A stretch of DNA of 64,000 nucleotides from Owenia fusiformis (taxonomy: Eukaryota > Annelida > Polychaeta > Sabellida > Oweniidae), in NCBI GenBank assembly GCA_903813345.2, contig CAIIXF020000005.1, forward strand, positions 42,323,394 through 42,387,393, written 5' to 3'. Below the pieces are notes generated by a model. That model ran no database searches and had not been told where the DNA came from. It worked only from the letters and a program-made list of their open reading frames with translations. Position 1 is the first letter of the stretch. Each line of letters begins with the position of its first letter. The position numbers were made by a program, and so were the translations under genes. Below are positions 43,147 through 55,570 of this stretch, piece after piece.

Positions 43147-44298
43147 AAAGATATTAGGGTTATAAATTGCAATGAAACTAAAACAAAACATTCTTTTTCT
43201 CAAATATCACAGTGTATATTCAAATCACAAATACGATATCATACAATTACAATAATTTATGTCTTATAAATAAGTACTGCCTTTCCATCCATAATTGATG
43301 TTGATGAAGATTGTGTTTCCAGTTTGATTTATGAACAACATTCATGGTTTTATTTATTATGTTCATTATAATGTACAATGTGATTGATAATCAATTCACA
43401 CATAGCTAGGTCTGAATATTAAACTCCAGCCAAATAGAGCCAGCACAATATTTCAACCATTGTAACCCTTGCAAAACGATTTTCTTGCAATAAAAATGTG
43501 AAAATAATAATTGATAATTATCACATTATTGTTATTATTTCATCCACTCATGTTATTTGTCCTGGAGTTTGCACACTCAAGACATCCTCAGTGCAATCAT
43601 TCTACAACTCATAAAGCCATGGCATTAAATCCTTTTCATGCAATATGTGATATAAGACAGTTCCAAGGGTGGTGATATAATAATAAACTATAGGCTATAG
43701 TATAGTGTAATGAAAATAGATTTTAAGGTAGATATGTCTCGATATTTTTCACTAATTTTCATGATTATAAATACCGATAATCAATGAAAGGGACAACATT
43801 TTCACATTTGTAATTGTATGTGTATGCATGGTCCATGGTGTATGTTACCATAATTCTTTATATCCACTTAAATGTCAAAAATATTGCCCAATTTATAATT
43901 ACGTAAGTATAAATAAGTACCTGCCATCTAAAAATCTGCTTAGAACTACCATTGGATTCCTCCAAGAGAATGTTCTAGGGATTATGGAATGCATTCAGCT
44001 TAAATAATTTGAGAAATTATTGGCATACGTAAAACCTATTTAAAACAGCATTTATCGTATTCAAAAGCGTTGAGCATCAATGATTCCCAGCCCTCTGAAG
44101 TTTGAAAAATAAAACTACCTGGGTGTTAATCCATGGATTATCTTTGAAAACGAGAAATATATTTTTGGATTACATGGTGTAATCTTAAAGTAAACAAAAT
44201 GTTTTAAAGTGTATTGATGTTTTTTGGATGAAAAACATAAGCGAAATTCGTGAAAAAAATCCCCCGATTCATTCTACAAACAACTCGCGCCCCTTTAA

Positions 44299-44858
44299 TG
44301 AATTTTTGAAAATCGACATTCCCGTGTTTTTGTTTTTATTTATTTATTTTATTTTTTTTAAATTTATTTTTTTTATTTCCAAATGAAAGATACAAGTATA
44401 CAAATAACATAATACTATACTAGTGACATTCCCATGTTAACCAATGGGAAATGGTTGGTTTGCCGCAAGCCATATGGCAGAAGATCCATCCATCCGAGTC
44501 ATTGCAAAAAATACAAGTTGGGTAGGCAATTGAATTTGCAAACTTTATTTAACAAAAAATTGATACGTTTCTTCGGGTTCAACAAAGTTATAGGTCTTCA
44601 AAGTCTCCCATTGAAATAACACAGGAAGCGAAAAATGATTTTCAAAAATGACTTTGAAGCTCTTTAGCTTTAGTATTCATCAAGTAAACTAAACACTTAG
44701 TGTACAAAAAAAGTTAGACAATTCAATTTTCTATATAAAAATATTTTTTGCTAAATCTTTTACTGAATAGATATCCTGATTTCTGATTTGCCCCGAACCC
44801 GCCATTTCCCATTGGTTTACATGGGAATGACGATTTTCAAAAATTCATCAAAATTTAT
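44299..44858. mobile_element. Element nested in the right arm, ends TGAATTTTTGAAAATCG
   Basis: TGAATTTTTGAAAATCG (44299-44315), followed by ACATTCCC, is mirrored by GGGAATGACGATTTTC and AAAAATTCA (to 44847). Comparing with the uninterrupted left arm (CGCCCCTTTATCATCAATTT) shows that everything between CCCCTTTA and TATCATCAATTT is inserted. The exact right boundary (44847-44858) is uncertain. It begins with a T-rich tract (44323-44385). No transposase. Confidence 0.72.
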
Positions 44859-44899
44859 CATCAATTTTCGACCTATTGTAATTGAGGAAAAAATTGAGA

Positions 44900-47215
44900 A
44901 CATTTGGAGGTATTGGAAATAAAGTAAAATTACGTTTCCATTAACAGTAAAAGTTTTCACCTCAGGTTAAGTGAATAACAATTCAAAAGTAAAGAGGCTT
45001 TAACACGTAGTTCAATGGGGGAGCAAAGGTTGCCAAACTTATGGTGGGAGTGTATGTTTTGTTAACACTAGAGGGCATGGTGTGCCTGGAACCGGAAAAG
45101 GCATTCTAGTTTTTTAAGAAAATAGGTCCCAGCGCAATTTTTGCAAGGAACGATTAATTTGGTTTTCTTGTAATATTGATCTTATTAGCAATTTATTAGA
45201 AATACAAAAAAACGCAACCTTGGTGGGATCAAACAAAAGATTAACATGCCCGGACATTGGCAGGCAGTCATGGCCCTTTTATTTCTATTTAATGTATCTC
45301 TGAGGGTAGATGATCGTAAAATAAAGTGTTTTTAGTCTCAATGCTAAGATACCAACCAAACGTTTCTCAGTAGAACATGTAAAATGAGAAGATAAATGCA
45401 TTAGTAACATAGATATACAAAAATATTTGAATCATAAACTGTCGGTGATGTTTTTACCTTTAATATTTGCCAACTAAATGTATGATCGAGTAGGATCGAA
45501 GTTTGCTTATTTGCCTTGCAGATAAGAGCTCCCTGTGGTCAAATTCAGAATTTACCAAAAAGTCAAATAGTTTGGATTAAGAAATCGAAAGATCGTTTGG
45601 TGTTTTAGCGTTATCTCAAGATGCGATACGTAGATGTTGCTTCCATTATAAAGAACGGCATAATGAAATCTGACAGGCGGATCAACATTTTATTTCTGCT
45701 TAGTTTTCAGAATGCTTTCAACCGGTTGGCGCATTACGGCAGTGTTGAAGCTTAGACTAGCATACCTAAAATATTCACCAATTCATGAAGATTAATAACG
45801 ATTCTATAGAGTCCTGGATTTGAAGATCAGGATTCTCGATTATTACTTCAAATGATTGAAGACCTTTTCAATAAATATTGTGTTTGTAATGACTGTACTT
45901 CATCTGAAATATTGTGTTTATAATTATCTGAAATCAAAACTCTAATAATCCTTGATAGTATGGTATGTCGTATCAGCGTAAAATTATTGTGATTTAGATT
46001 CTCCCCGACTGTAATTATTTATCATATTAACTTTCACGTGAATTAGAACGCAGGTAGCGGTAAGTAAATACATCCATATCCATGAGTAAGGAAAAGTCAG
46101 TCGAGCATATCAGGTATATAGATTTCACTTCAAAATTACAACGAGGTGTGAAATCCGGCCATCCATCATGCGAAATCTGTTTCTTTTAATAGCACTGATT
46201 ATTAATCGCGGATACGTTGGGAAGTGAGATGAAATGTGAGCAGAAATGTTACAACATATGAAAACCAATCAATCATGACAGTCTCCCTTGCCATTAGGAA
46301 AATGAGAGTGTTGGAGGAGGAGGGGGAGAGTAGTCTGGTGTTATTATTTTTTTTAAGTGACCTATTTACAACTCTTCATTATTGGTTTACCCTCAAACTT
46401 AGCTAGTACATTGGTCCACTTCTTGACTAAAAAGAGCAATGAAGCCATTTAATAAAAGATGGCCAGCAGGGACCATATTGATACCGTTGGGTTATCGAAA
46501 ACGTGATATGTTGGACTTCCGCTAATGCAACGTTTACTATCAGGAAGTATAAATAACATTGCTCTAATAGAAAGAAAACCATTTGAAACCATACTGAAAT
46601 TGTCAAAAGGGAATGATTATTTAATAACGACATCTACATGGGTCTAATAAACTAGTACGGAGTATATCTGTTTTTAAAAAACGAAATCTATGTTTATTTG
46701 TGATTTTATTTAATTATAACAACGACCAGCAAAGCAGATTAGTGTTTAATCTATTTGATTATCATCTACCTCGAGTTAGGACATGGATAGCCTTTCCAAG
46801 TCGATTGTCTCCACATTCCCGGCTCATAAAATATCGATTCAGTGAATAAACTAATTGGGATTTGGATGACAATATATTGAGTTGGCAATTTGATCAATGT
46901 TACAACAAAAACACAATCATCAAAATTACGACCGATGGGCATACTTAGTTGAATTACTGGTGAAGGAAGATCCAAAATTAATACAGTATATTCATCAAAT
47001 GAATTTATAAAAGTAGATTGTGACCTCTCGTTATGCCCAAAGTCAGGACTTGGTATTATGAGATTAAAGAAGTATCCAAGTGTTGTCGAAGAACGGGATA
47101 GATTACTATCCCCTGGCCGGGATAGCGAGACTTTGTTTGCGTTTTTGATTTCTCTGTTTTAGCGACATCAATCTATTGATTAGGGCAGATAGTTTCCGGA
47201 GTATAATAAAATAAT
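44900..47215. other. No gene recognised
   Basis: About 2.3 kb of ordinary AT-rich DNA. Chance frames on the minus strand show no motif. Confidence 0.45.
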
Positions 47216-47217
47216 TA

Positions 47218-47765
47218 ACATAATTTAGGCATGAGAGTAAAGATACTTTTATTCCGCTTCTTTTGGTACCAATAAAGTCAAAATTAGTTGAGAAACAAGA
47301 AAATAACAATCTAAAATGCATTTACCACTTATTAAGATATTCCAAAAAGGGGCGTGGCCTTTTTGTCCTGTTTCCATAGCAACATCTTCAAATTTAATTA
47401 AAATTGTTATCAGAGTATTGTAGTCAAATAATCTTTGGCACCAGACAAGTTTCAGCATGATGACAAGTTAAATGCATTTTGGCACAGAAAACCCCTTAAC
47501 AGAATTCAGTTTTTGAGAAAAAAGTGGTTAATGACGTCATAATTGATATAAAAATGAGCTAATTAGCATAATTTATGCATGAGGTATAATTTATTTTAAT
47601 TCCGCATCTTTTGATACCAATTATGTTAAGATTGTTTGAGAAAGAAGAAAGTTACAATACAAAATGCATTATACACTTATTAAAACATTGAAAAGTGGGC
47701 GTGGCCTTTGCGTCCCGTTTCCATAGCAACGGAGGCATATTTAGATGAAATTAATATCAGATCCT
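47218..47765 (+). repeat. Tandem duplication (about 350-bp spacing) with X-box motifs
   Basis: Segments 47218-47420 and 47567-47765 are diverged direct copies, sharing CATAATTTA(G/T)GCATGAG, TTCCGC(T/A)TCTTTTG and AAAATGCATT. Each contains GGGCGTGGCC followed by GTTTCCATAGCAAC (47370-47383 and 47717-47730), a full match to the RFX X-box consensus. Non-coding. The conserved motif pair could be regulatory or simply part of a repeat family. Confidence 0.75.
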
Positions 47766-47769
47766 TAAT

Positions 47770-49470
47770 TTAGAGGTCTCTAGCTTTAATTTGGTATATT
47801 ATATGTCCTCATACCTCTCAAGACTTTAAACTCCTCTAAATAAGGCCTTTTGGAGGATTTCCTACTCGCCTATAAGTATTGTCCTTCTATGTCTGATATG
47901 AAAGTAATTGAAAGGGCATTATTAACTAATGAGAAACATAATTGTATAAGGTCGTTAATATATACACTATGGAACTATTTGAACTAACATTGCTTCAAAC
48001 TACTCAAATCTATATTTCCTAAAAAGAAGAAAATTGACAACGCACAAGATTATTTGATAAAACTTTCTAAATGTCAAGATACCGTTATCATAATTCAAAT
48101 ATGATTGATGAGCCATTCTGTCGTCCAAACGATGCAAAACTTTTACATATCAAGCTAGTCTTAGAGTATTCAAAATTGTAGAAACATACAAACTGGTGAG
48201 TTGTTTGAATGATGGAGACGTTCTTCAGCAGAGAACAGTGAATGTGACATTTAACATTTTATGATTTTAACGCACACTCACTCGCTTACACGTCATATTA
48301 TTCGCGGTTACTTGTGACTCGATAAGCTTGCAGTTCTTCTGATATAATGCAGATTTGTATCCCCATGTTAAGTCAATGTATCCTTGCTGAAATCCTCATT
48401 TTCTCAGAAGAACTCAAGTTGATTGAGTCTCAACAAGTAGATTCATATGAGATAGTATTGCTAGAATCTATTTTCAAAAGTAAGAATAGGGTTTTTTAAA
48501 CAGGACACCGTTTGAAAAAACTTTTTGTTGGCTCTAATTTTGATCCTCGCACCATATTGAAACTGTCCATATATGTAATAAAACAATAAGGGTATACTAG
48601 TACAGAGCCTCATTACAGTTCTATTAGTAGAATGACAAAATCATCGAAAACAATGGTCGAAAGTAAAAAAACAAAATGTGTAATAGCTTCGAATGCTTCA
48701 CTGATATTGTTGCCATACCAAATTGTACTTAAATGCTCCCACGATCACCTCACCTAGCTTTAATGAGAGAAGTATGTCATTTGAAGAAGATCAAGGTAAG
48801 ATGGAATTCCATTATGTGACTAGAGATTAGTTTGACAAGTATAGCCCAATGAATAGACAGGATGCCTAATAGCATTAACCAACATTTCAAACTCACATAA
48901 TAGCAAACAAAATCGAATTGAGAAAAAGATGATGGGACCTAAATCATGATTTCCGTGGCCAGTATCTAGGCCAAATGTAAATTATTTTGACCGAATTCAA
49001 GATCTAGACCGCGCACAAGGAAACATACTAGCAATATGCTTAATTTGAAGCTTACCGTCATGACAATTCTAACCTGAATGCCGAGATGTAAGAGGTTCTT
49101 AGTAGTATTGCCAGTCTAATGGACTTTGTGTGCGTGTTGATCTAACGCAGGCGTATGATTACGGATTACAATCAACGTACAAATTCGCCCAGACTGAATA
49201 GATCGCATCTTATGTCAGATTGGATTCTTTATATAAATGCTGTCATAAGTACGAATTTCAGGACCATCGCCAATGCAAAATAATATTTTCTTATCGAAAC
49301 TAATCGCTTCAAACTTATTTCGAGCACTTATTAAATAATAAGATTGCTACTAACCGTCCACATCGATATTAAAAATATGTATATTGTGAAGTAAGTTAAT
49401 GTATATTCTATGTATAGTGTTACCTATGACATTTAAATTTTAACAAAATTAGTCCTCCGTAACATTTATT
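47770..49470. other. No gene recognised
   Basis: Ordinary AT-rich DNA without clear exons or repeats. Confidence 0.45.
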
Positions 49471-49475
49471 TCATA

Positions 49476-49720
49476 CAGGGTGTGCAAGAACAAGACCGAA
49501 GAAAAGTTGATTTAATCAGTCAATCTTGCATATTCTCCAAGTGGGTACATCGATTTGTATAGGGGGGGGGGGTCATCAACAACTTCGTTCGCCAGATTCA
49601 ATTGTGCATAGAGAGGAGGGGTGTTTTATAAAGTACTGCAGGTTTTGACTCAATGAGTAGATTATCATCAAACTTACATAAGAAAATTCATATTGAATGA
49701 ACTAAATAATTCTTGCACTC
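49476..49720. mobile_element. Degenerate second copy of the 36026 MITE
   Basis: It begins CAGGGTGTGCAAGAA, carries GACCGAAGAAAAGTTGATT, AATTCATATTGAATGAACT and AAATAATTCTTGCACTCC, and is flanked on the left by TA. It is shorter than copy 1 because the middle is lost, and it contains a G-run at 49561-49571. Confidence 0.78.
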
Positions 49721-49729
49721 CAAGGCAAA

Positions 49730-50665
49730 ATATATAAGATTGGCCGGTTCAATCAACTTTATTTGGCCCTTTTGTCCATGTAGAGTCATTCGAAATGTCT
49801 TTCGAGAAGGCGTACAATGCTTGAAGCCGATACGTCCATGAAGGTTACGCGTGATACGTCGTTCAGATCAATAATTCAAGATATCATTTCGTTATTTTGA
49901 TCCTTTTGACAGTGTTCATATAAATTATTTCAATGTTTAGAGAAAAGAACCGAACGTATTTTTTACTTCCTAATATTAAACTAGAAGATGTATTAAACTA
50001 CAGGTTAGTTTAATATATTGGTATATATATTAGTTTTCCTTATGATCGACTCGTTGCGCTCTCAATGTTCACTTTGCAATCCTTTTTTATCTCTCCCATA
50101 TTTTAAATGTTTTGGCACTAAACTAATGCATATTTGTCCTCTCAAAAACACGCATTTAGGTTCCAAAATAAATAAAAAAGAGAAATGGACACTAAAATAC
50201 TATCCAATTCCTAAGAACAAACACAAATCGTTATCTGCAACAATTACTCGAGATTCACATAAAGTTAGTCAATCTGTCTTAGCTCTGCCTCGGGATACAC
50301 TTTACCATCTTCTCATTTGAAGAGCTCTTGTTAAGTAAGCACTGTCTATATTATGCCCAAGGATGCATCTACTAACTTGTTGAAATAAGTGAGCAATAAA
50401 TGATAATTTTCTGTCGAAACCAATTCTGCTTCCACCCCCACCCTCGTCCCTCGAGCACGTCAGTAAACTGTAAATAAGAACGAAGTCTATAATCTAGCCT
50501 TTCAATCAAAACCAGTTGTCCAAAATATTCATATTTAAATGAGTTACCAATAAAATAGTAGGTTAATCCGGTAGCCGACAGGCGTTAGTTGCATTCGCGA
50601 ATACAAGCTTAATCACCCGAGCTAAATAGATGATAAAAATACAATCGACCTAAATACAGGCGAGG
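49730..50665. other. No gene recognised; one 100-codon frame of unknown meaning
   Basis: A plus-strand frame at 50018-50320 (starting MVYILVFLMIDSL) is open for 100 codons. It shows no domain, repeat or splice support, and Lys/Leu-rich AT-biased composition expected by chance. I do not call it a gene. Confidence 0.35.
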
Positions 50666-50670
50666 GTAGT

Positions 50671-50755
50671 CTTGCTTCAAGAATCAAGACCCTGGACTAT
50701 CTACTCTAACAACTTTGATGTTGCTTAGATAGAGAGTCCACAGTCTTGAAGCAAG
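50671..50755 (+). other. 85-nt imperfect hairpin
   Basis: CTTGCTTCAAGA (50671-50682) pairs with TCTTGAAGCAAG (50744-50755). TGGACTATCTA pairs loosely with TAGATAGAGAGTCCA on the inner side, leaving a 7-nt bulge and a loop of about 16 nt. It could be a small transposon remnant or a precursor-like hairpin RNA; nothing else supports either. Confidence 0.6.
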
Positions 50756-50759
50756 AATA

Positions 50760-51430
50760 AGTCGATGGCGATGCTGTCATTTCGAATTCCCAGGACACAT
50801 TTCCCTCATCAAAACCATGACACCCTGTATCGATATAATCACAATGGCAGATATACATCCTGTAGAAGCACATCGTAATTGGTCAATATACAGTTCTATT
50901 ATCAATACAAAACGAGTTGAGTTTAGAAAACCTGGAATGCAACTGCCACTTGTGAATCAGAGGCTGCTGGCATGTTTAATGTAAATTGCTTTTAGTTTAC
51001 AAACTGCTGCTGCTTCTCATTGTTGGATCCACAAAATCTACTGAACGGAATTCAGATCGAAATTTTATGATTTGTGGAGAATGCCCTTATATTTACTTTT
51101 GGCCATTGCCAAGGATCTCAATGGCGTAGTTTGGCCCTATTTTCTGCACTGCACCCCAGATCCAAATCATCATACTAATCACCCCCTCCCCCATAAGCTG
51201 GGAAACCCTTTTCCCAAACGCTTACGTGTTGAAGCCCCACTATCACTGGGAATCGAAACGAGGGAGGTTTTTCCTCGTATCAAAATGGCCCAAATGAAAA
51301 AGGAGCATTTCAGTAAGATTTTCTCTTTCCACGATTTTTGTGCTTTGTCCTTCAAATTGAAACTAGATATTTGGCAAGTAAGTGGTTTGTGAGTGACGGT
51401 TTCAGAATATGATAACACCGTAGAAATTAA
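50760..51430. other. No gene recognised
   Basis: Chance frames on both strands overlap each other; no domain motif seen. Confidence 0.4.
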
Positions 51431-51584
51431 TGGAATCATTTCTTTGATATTTGCAAAATCGATTCCCTCGCTTTGGAAACGAGGACATTTTTTCGCAAGT
51501 TAAACATTGAAAATGTGCCTCGTTCCCCAAGCAAGAGAATACCTCCAATGTTTTTTCTTTGATAACAATAGGTATAAAATTGAT

Positions 51585-52885
51585 GACAAAGGAGGGAGGA
51601 AAATATCGCAACATATTTTGGACAGTCATATATTGGATTTTGGCTATTTTCTGAGGATTTAAACAGGTGCATATGTTAGGCCAATGCATTACATCCAGGA
51701 AAAGCACTCATAGAGATGATAAAATAATTTTAACTTGGAGACAGGAAAGATGCAAACAAACGAACCACATGTTTTTTCTGGAATGTTGTCCTGATTTTCA
51801 ACCCCTTCCATCCCTGCGTTTTCAATTTTTGTCGCATCGATATGTTGCGTTTTGACACACAGTTAACCTCTTTAAGGAATACGTTTTAAAGGAATAATTC
51901 GTCATCCTAGGTTCACACTCAGTGTCAAAATATCCGCTTTTCAACCCGTAGGGATTCGTATATATTAAAGTATATGCATTGCGAGACGGTGGATAAGAAT
52001 CCATGAAGGACGACCTCTCGCTGCGATTGATTCTGTAATCTATTTTACTCACATGCGGCTCATCCATGTAAGCTGTATCAATACAATTATAATTGCTTTG
52101 ACCGAAGGATTTTATTATAAAGAAATTTTATTCTCGCATGAAACTTGACGATTGTGTAAAGCTAAGGTAAAGCACAATAAATACAATAAATATCGTTCTG
52201 ACATTTGTAGTACCTTCCAATGATGTGGGCATTCGTGTGGGTACTCCGCATGGTTTTCTCACATTTGTAGTACCTTCCAATGATGTGGGCATTCGTGTGG
52301 GTACTCCGCATGGTTTTCTCACCTTTGTAGTAACGTTGAATGAAGTGTTCTTATGTGAAGGGACTCTGCACGCATAGTTTTCACAAGTTTGTAGTGATTT
52401 TGAATGAGGTGTTCATTCGTGTGGATAACCCCTATGGATATTTCACCATTGTAGGTACTTCGGGGGTTTTAAAGATATCCATTATGGGTGACCAAAATTA
52501 GCTGAAAGCAATGGATCGCACGAGTTTTCCCTATGGGAAAATAACATGGGAAATATTGTTTTCCACTTTATTTAAAAGGAATCACTTATTCCTTTAAATG
52601 GGTTAACTTTTTGTCAAAACACAACATATTGATGCAAGAAAAATTAAAAAAGCAGTGGTGGAAGGGGTTGAAAATCAGGGAAACATTTCAGAAAACATGC
52701 GGGTGGGTTGTTTGCATCTTCCCAGTCTTAAAGTCGAAATTATTTTATCATTTCTAGGAGTGCTTTTCCTGGAGGTAATGCATTGGTCTAACATATGAAC
52801 CTGTTTAAATCCTCAGAAAATTGCCAAAATCCAACATATGAGTGTCCGAAATCTGTTGCGATATTTTCCCTCCTCCTTTGCTTGA
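51585..52885. mobile_element. Inverted-repeat element with about 300-bp arms
   Basis: The left arm (51585-51885) and right arm (52590-52885) are inverted copies, sharing AATATCGCAACA, TTTTCTGAGGATTTAAACAG, GCCAATGCATTA / TAATGCATTGGT and ATTTTCAACCCCTTCC. The spacer of about 700 bp contains a perfect 60-bp tandem duplication. No transposase. Confidence 0.8.
52201..52320 (-). repeat. Perfect 60-bp tandem duplication, with decayed neighbours
   Basis: Two identical 60-bp units start at 52201 and 52261. Diverged related units continue to about 52450. In one minus frame each unit reads KCEKTMRSTHTNAHIIGRYY, with decayed units reading HTNEHLIQNHYK. The wording faintly recalls C2H2 zinc-finger linkers, but the paired Cys and the 28-residue spacing are absent, so a zinc-finger gene is not claimed. 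Confidence 0.8.
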
Positions 52886-52894
52886 AAACGCTTA

Positions 52895-53100
52895 GACAAA
52901 TCTTTACACACAAGATTTTAGGGCGGAAATCACAACAGGCCGCCTTAACATTTACCCAGAATGCCAAAAAACTAATCAATTTGAGATTTTCATACAAAGA
53001 ATCATCCCTGAAAATGTGAAATTGATAGAGGAGACTTTATAAACATGATTTTAGGACGAAAAATCCAAAACAGCCACCATATTATTTATCCAGAATGCCA
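52895..53100 (-). repeat. 163-bp family unit, reverse orientation
   Basis: AGAATGCCAAAAACTAATCA, TTTTCATACAAAGAATCATC and CCTGAAAATGTGAAATTGAT are the reverse complement of the units in 30830-31730. The fragment has about 1.2 units. Confidence 0.78.
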
Positions 53101-53559
53101 AGAATATATAAGCACAAATGCCAAAGGGAAGGGTGACTAAAAACTTTAAAGAAACCCAACAAGAAAAGCAAACTGTAAGTGTAAATCGGTCATAAGAAAA
53201 GTAGACCCTATATATCCCAAAACCATGATCTAACGTGAAAAGAAACAATGTCTAACATCCCCCTCCCGCATCCAATCGAGAACCAATATCACAATCCAGG
53301 ACCAGAACACCAAGGGACATTTCATTCATACTGAAGTCATTACAATACATGTTGAAGAAAAAAATTGATAGCCAATACTCATAACATCGAAAATAGTTGT
53401 AGATACTAGTACTCATAAAAGATAGAGTATTCAGTCTCAAATGATGTGGGATAGATAAAATCCAGTCTCTAAGTCCATAGGCAATTCAAAGGGTCAACAT
53501 CCGTTAGCAAAGCCGTCATCATAATCCATAAAACACAACAATTAGAAACTAGTCAGATC

Positions 53560-53740
53560 GATATACCAGGAATCATTCCTGAAAATTTGAAATTGGCCCA
53601 TCAAATGATTCGCCTGGAAACACATAGACAAGACTTTACAGACAAAACTTTTCGACGGAAAATATAAAATGGCGTTTATCCAGAATGCCCAAAGACTAAA
53701 CAGATCAAGATTTTCATACAAAGAATCATCCTTCAAAGGG
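53560..53740 (-). repeat. 163-bp family unit, reverse orientation
   Basis: GGAATCATTCCTGAAAATTT, GAAATTGGCCCATCAAATG and CAGAATGCCCAAAGACTAAA match the reverse of the 30830-31730 units. About one unit. Confidence 0.75.
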
Positions 53741-54299
53741 ACGAAGCTCAGTATCGCATGTGATTTAGGCGGTCATATTTTTCATCATGAGTACTTCCTG
53801 AATTCAAATATGATATTTATCATTAACACAATATGTTGCTCTCTTTGTAAATTCTGAAGGATAATAAGAATATCAATCAAACAATTCGAAAATCATGAAT
53901 AGGGACCCATGTCAATATTTATTCAAAATGTTGAACCTATTTACTCAAAAGAGGGTTTCACTTTCCTGATATTTATTGCATGAAAAGATTATAGGACAAT
54001 TGAAAGCTAAAACGTCTTCAAAAGCGAGTGGATTGGATGTTTAGTTTTGAAGATATCACTCTTCGATGACCAAAATTATGCTTGAAACAATGGATAACAC
54101 CAGTTTTCCCTACGGGAAAATAACATGGGATTTGTGTTTTAAAACTTAATCGCATCCCAATCCCCATCCCCTTTTCATAAGTCGTAACATAGTGTAGATG
54201 AAGCTTTTGATATATTTGAATTGAGAAAAACGAAGTCATTTTTTAGAAAAAAGCCTAATATTTGTGAACAAGGCATTAACAGGAAAAAATGTCACCACC

Positions 54300-55570
54300 A
54301 AGTTGCTCACAATATTATGAGTTCCATCTTAAGTCAGATTTTAACTGAGAACTTTGAGATGAATTTTGAAACAAATTGTTCAGTTTGAAAAACTACCTTT
54401 TTTCAACTCTCAAATCTGGAGTTAAATTTGAACTTCAGACCGAGAATTTGTAGATGATTTTGAAAAATAATTAAGTCAATTTGAGGAAAATTGAAAAATA
54501 CCTTTCGGACCTAGAGAAAGACATCAAGGTGCTGTGGTACTTAACAGGAAATGACAAAACATGTGACATTTTTTGAACAAAGATAACAGAGTTCTGTTCT
54601 GACCTCCAGTCAATTCAAATAGTTCCACATATCATTTACAGTACTCTAGACATGATGAAATAAAATTTTCAGCCCTCTGAAAATGTGACTGAATAATAGC
54701 TAAAAGTAGCCCCTTAGGAAAAGTCACTGAACAGAATCTTTTGAATTTTTCAGAAAATGTACCCAATATATTGCTCTAACTGATACAATCTTCGAAATTT
54801 TAGAAATTTGTCTGAAACAAAAATGGCGGTCATAAAAAGGAAAATAGATCGCATTTCAATTCATTTTTTCTATTTTCTACGAATGATATCACATTTTCAA
54901 AAATTGTATTATTTAAAATTCAAAAGATTCTGTTCAGTGACTTTTCCTAAGCTCCTACTTTTAGCTATTTTCCAGTCACACTTTCAGAGGGCTGAAAAAG
55001 TTATTTCATCATGTTTAGGGTCATTCTGACCATGCACATTGTGATCCTGGTCCTGTTAATGATATGTGGAACTATTTGAATTGTTATCTTTGTTCAAAAA
55101 ATGTCTAAAAATGCCACATGTCTTGCCACTTCCTGTTTTGTCATTTCCTGTTAAGTACCACGGTACCTTGAAGGGCAAATCTCGAATCTAAATTCAGAGA
55201 AAACTTCTGAGAACTTGGAAGATGATTTTGAAAGAAAAATTGATCAAGTTTAAGCAAGTAGAAAAGAACTTTTTCTGACCTCGAGAAGGTTTTGAACTTC
55301 TGAGATCTTGTAGATGATTTGAAAACAAATTGGTCAATTTGAAGCGAGTTAAAAAAAGGGTTTGAACTTTAGAAGGTCACACCTCAAATCGATTGACAGA
55401 TTTGAACTTCTGAGAACTCGTAGATGATTTCGAAAAACGAACATAATCAATTTGAAGCAAGTTGAAAAAACCTTTTTGACCTTTTTAAATATTAAAATTG
55501 ACCTTGAAAGGGTCATTGAAGGTAAAATCTTGAAATCAATTTAAAGCAAGTTAAAAAGGCGCAGACAGGA
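54300..55570. repeat. Degenerate repeat block with an internal inverted pair
   Basis: 54530-54785 and 54880-55165 are inverted copies of the 36990-37375 repeat around a spacer of about 95 bp. Flanking them on both sides are degenerate approximately 100-bp units with GAACTTCTGAGAACT, TAGATGATTTTGAAA and CAATTTGAAGCAAGTTGAAA. Non-coding. Confidence 0.78.

Larger units (their letters stand above)
42525..44897. mobile_element. Large inverted-repeat element (about 300-bp arms)
   Basis: The left arm is 42525-42825. The right arm is 44030-44897 and is split by an insertion. Arms share AATAAATGC-type words, TCAATGATGCTCAACGCTTT / AAAGCGTTGAGCATCAATGA, CCATGGATTAACACCCAGGT and CCCCCGATTCATTCTACAAA. 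The 1.2-kb spacer has no recognised coding sequence but includes a perfect palindrome at 43122-43146. A decayed arm copy lies at 58557-58722. Confidence 0.85.

Noticed and set aside
50018-50320. 100-codon plus-strand ORF
   Set aside because: No domain, no splice sites and no repeat relation; composition is as expected by chance in AT-rich DNA.
52128-52322. C2H2 zinc-finger gene
   Set aside because: The 60-bp period gives 20 residues instead of 28, and the paired Cys of a zinc finger are absent.
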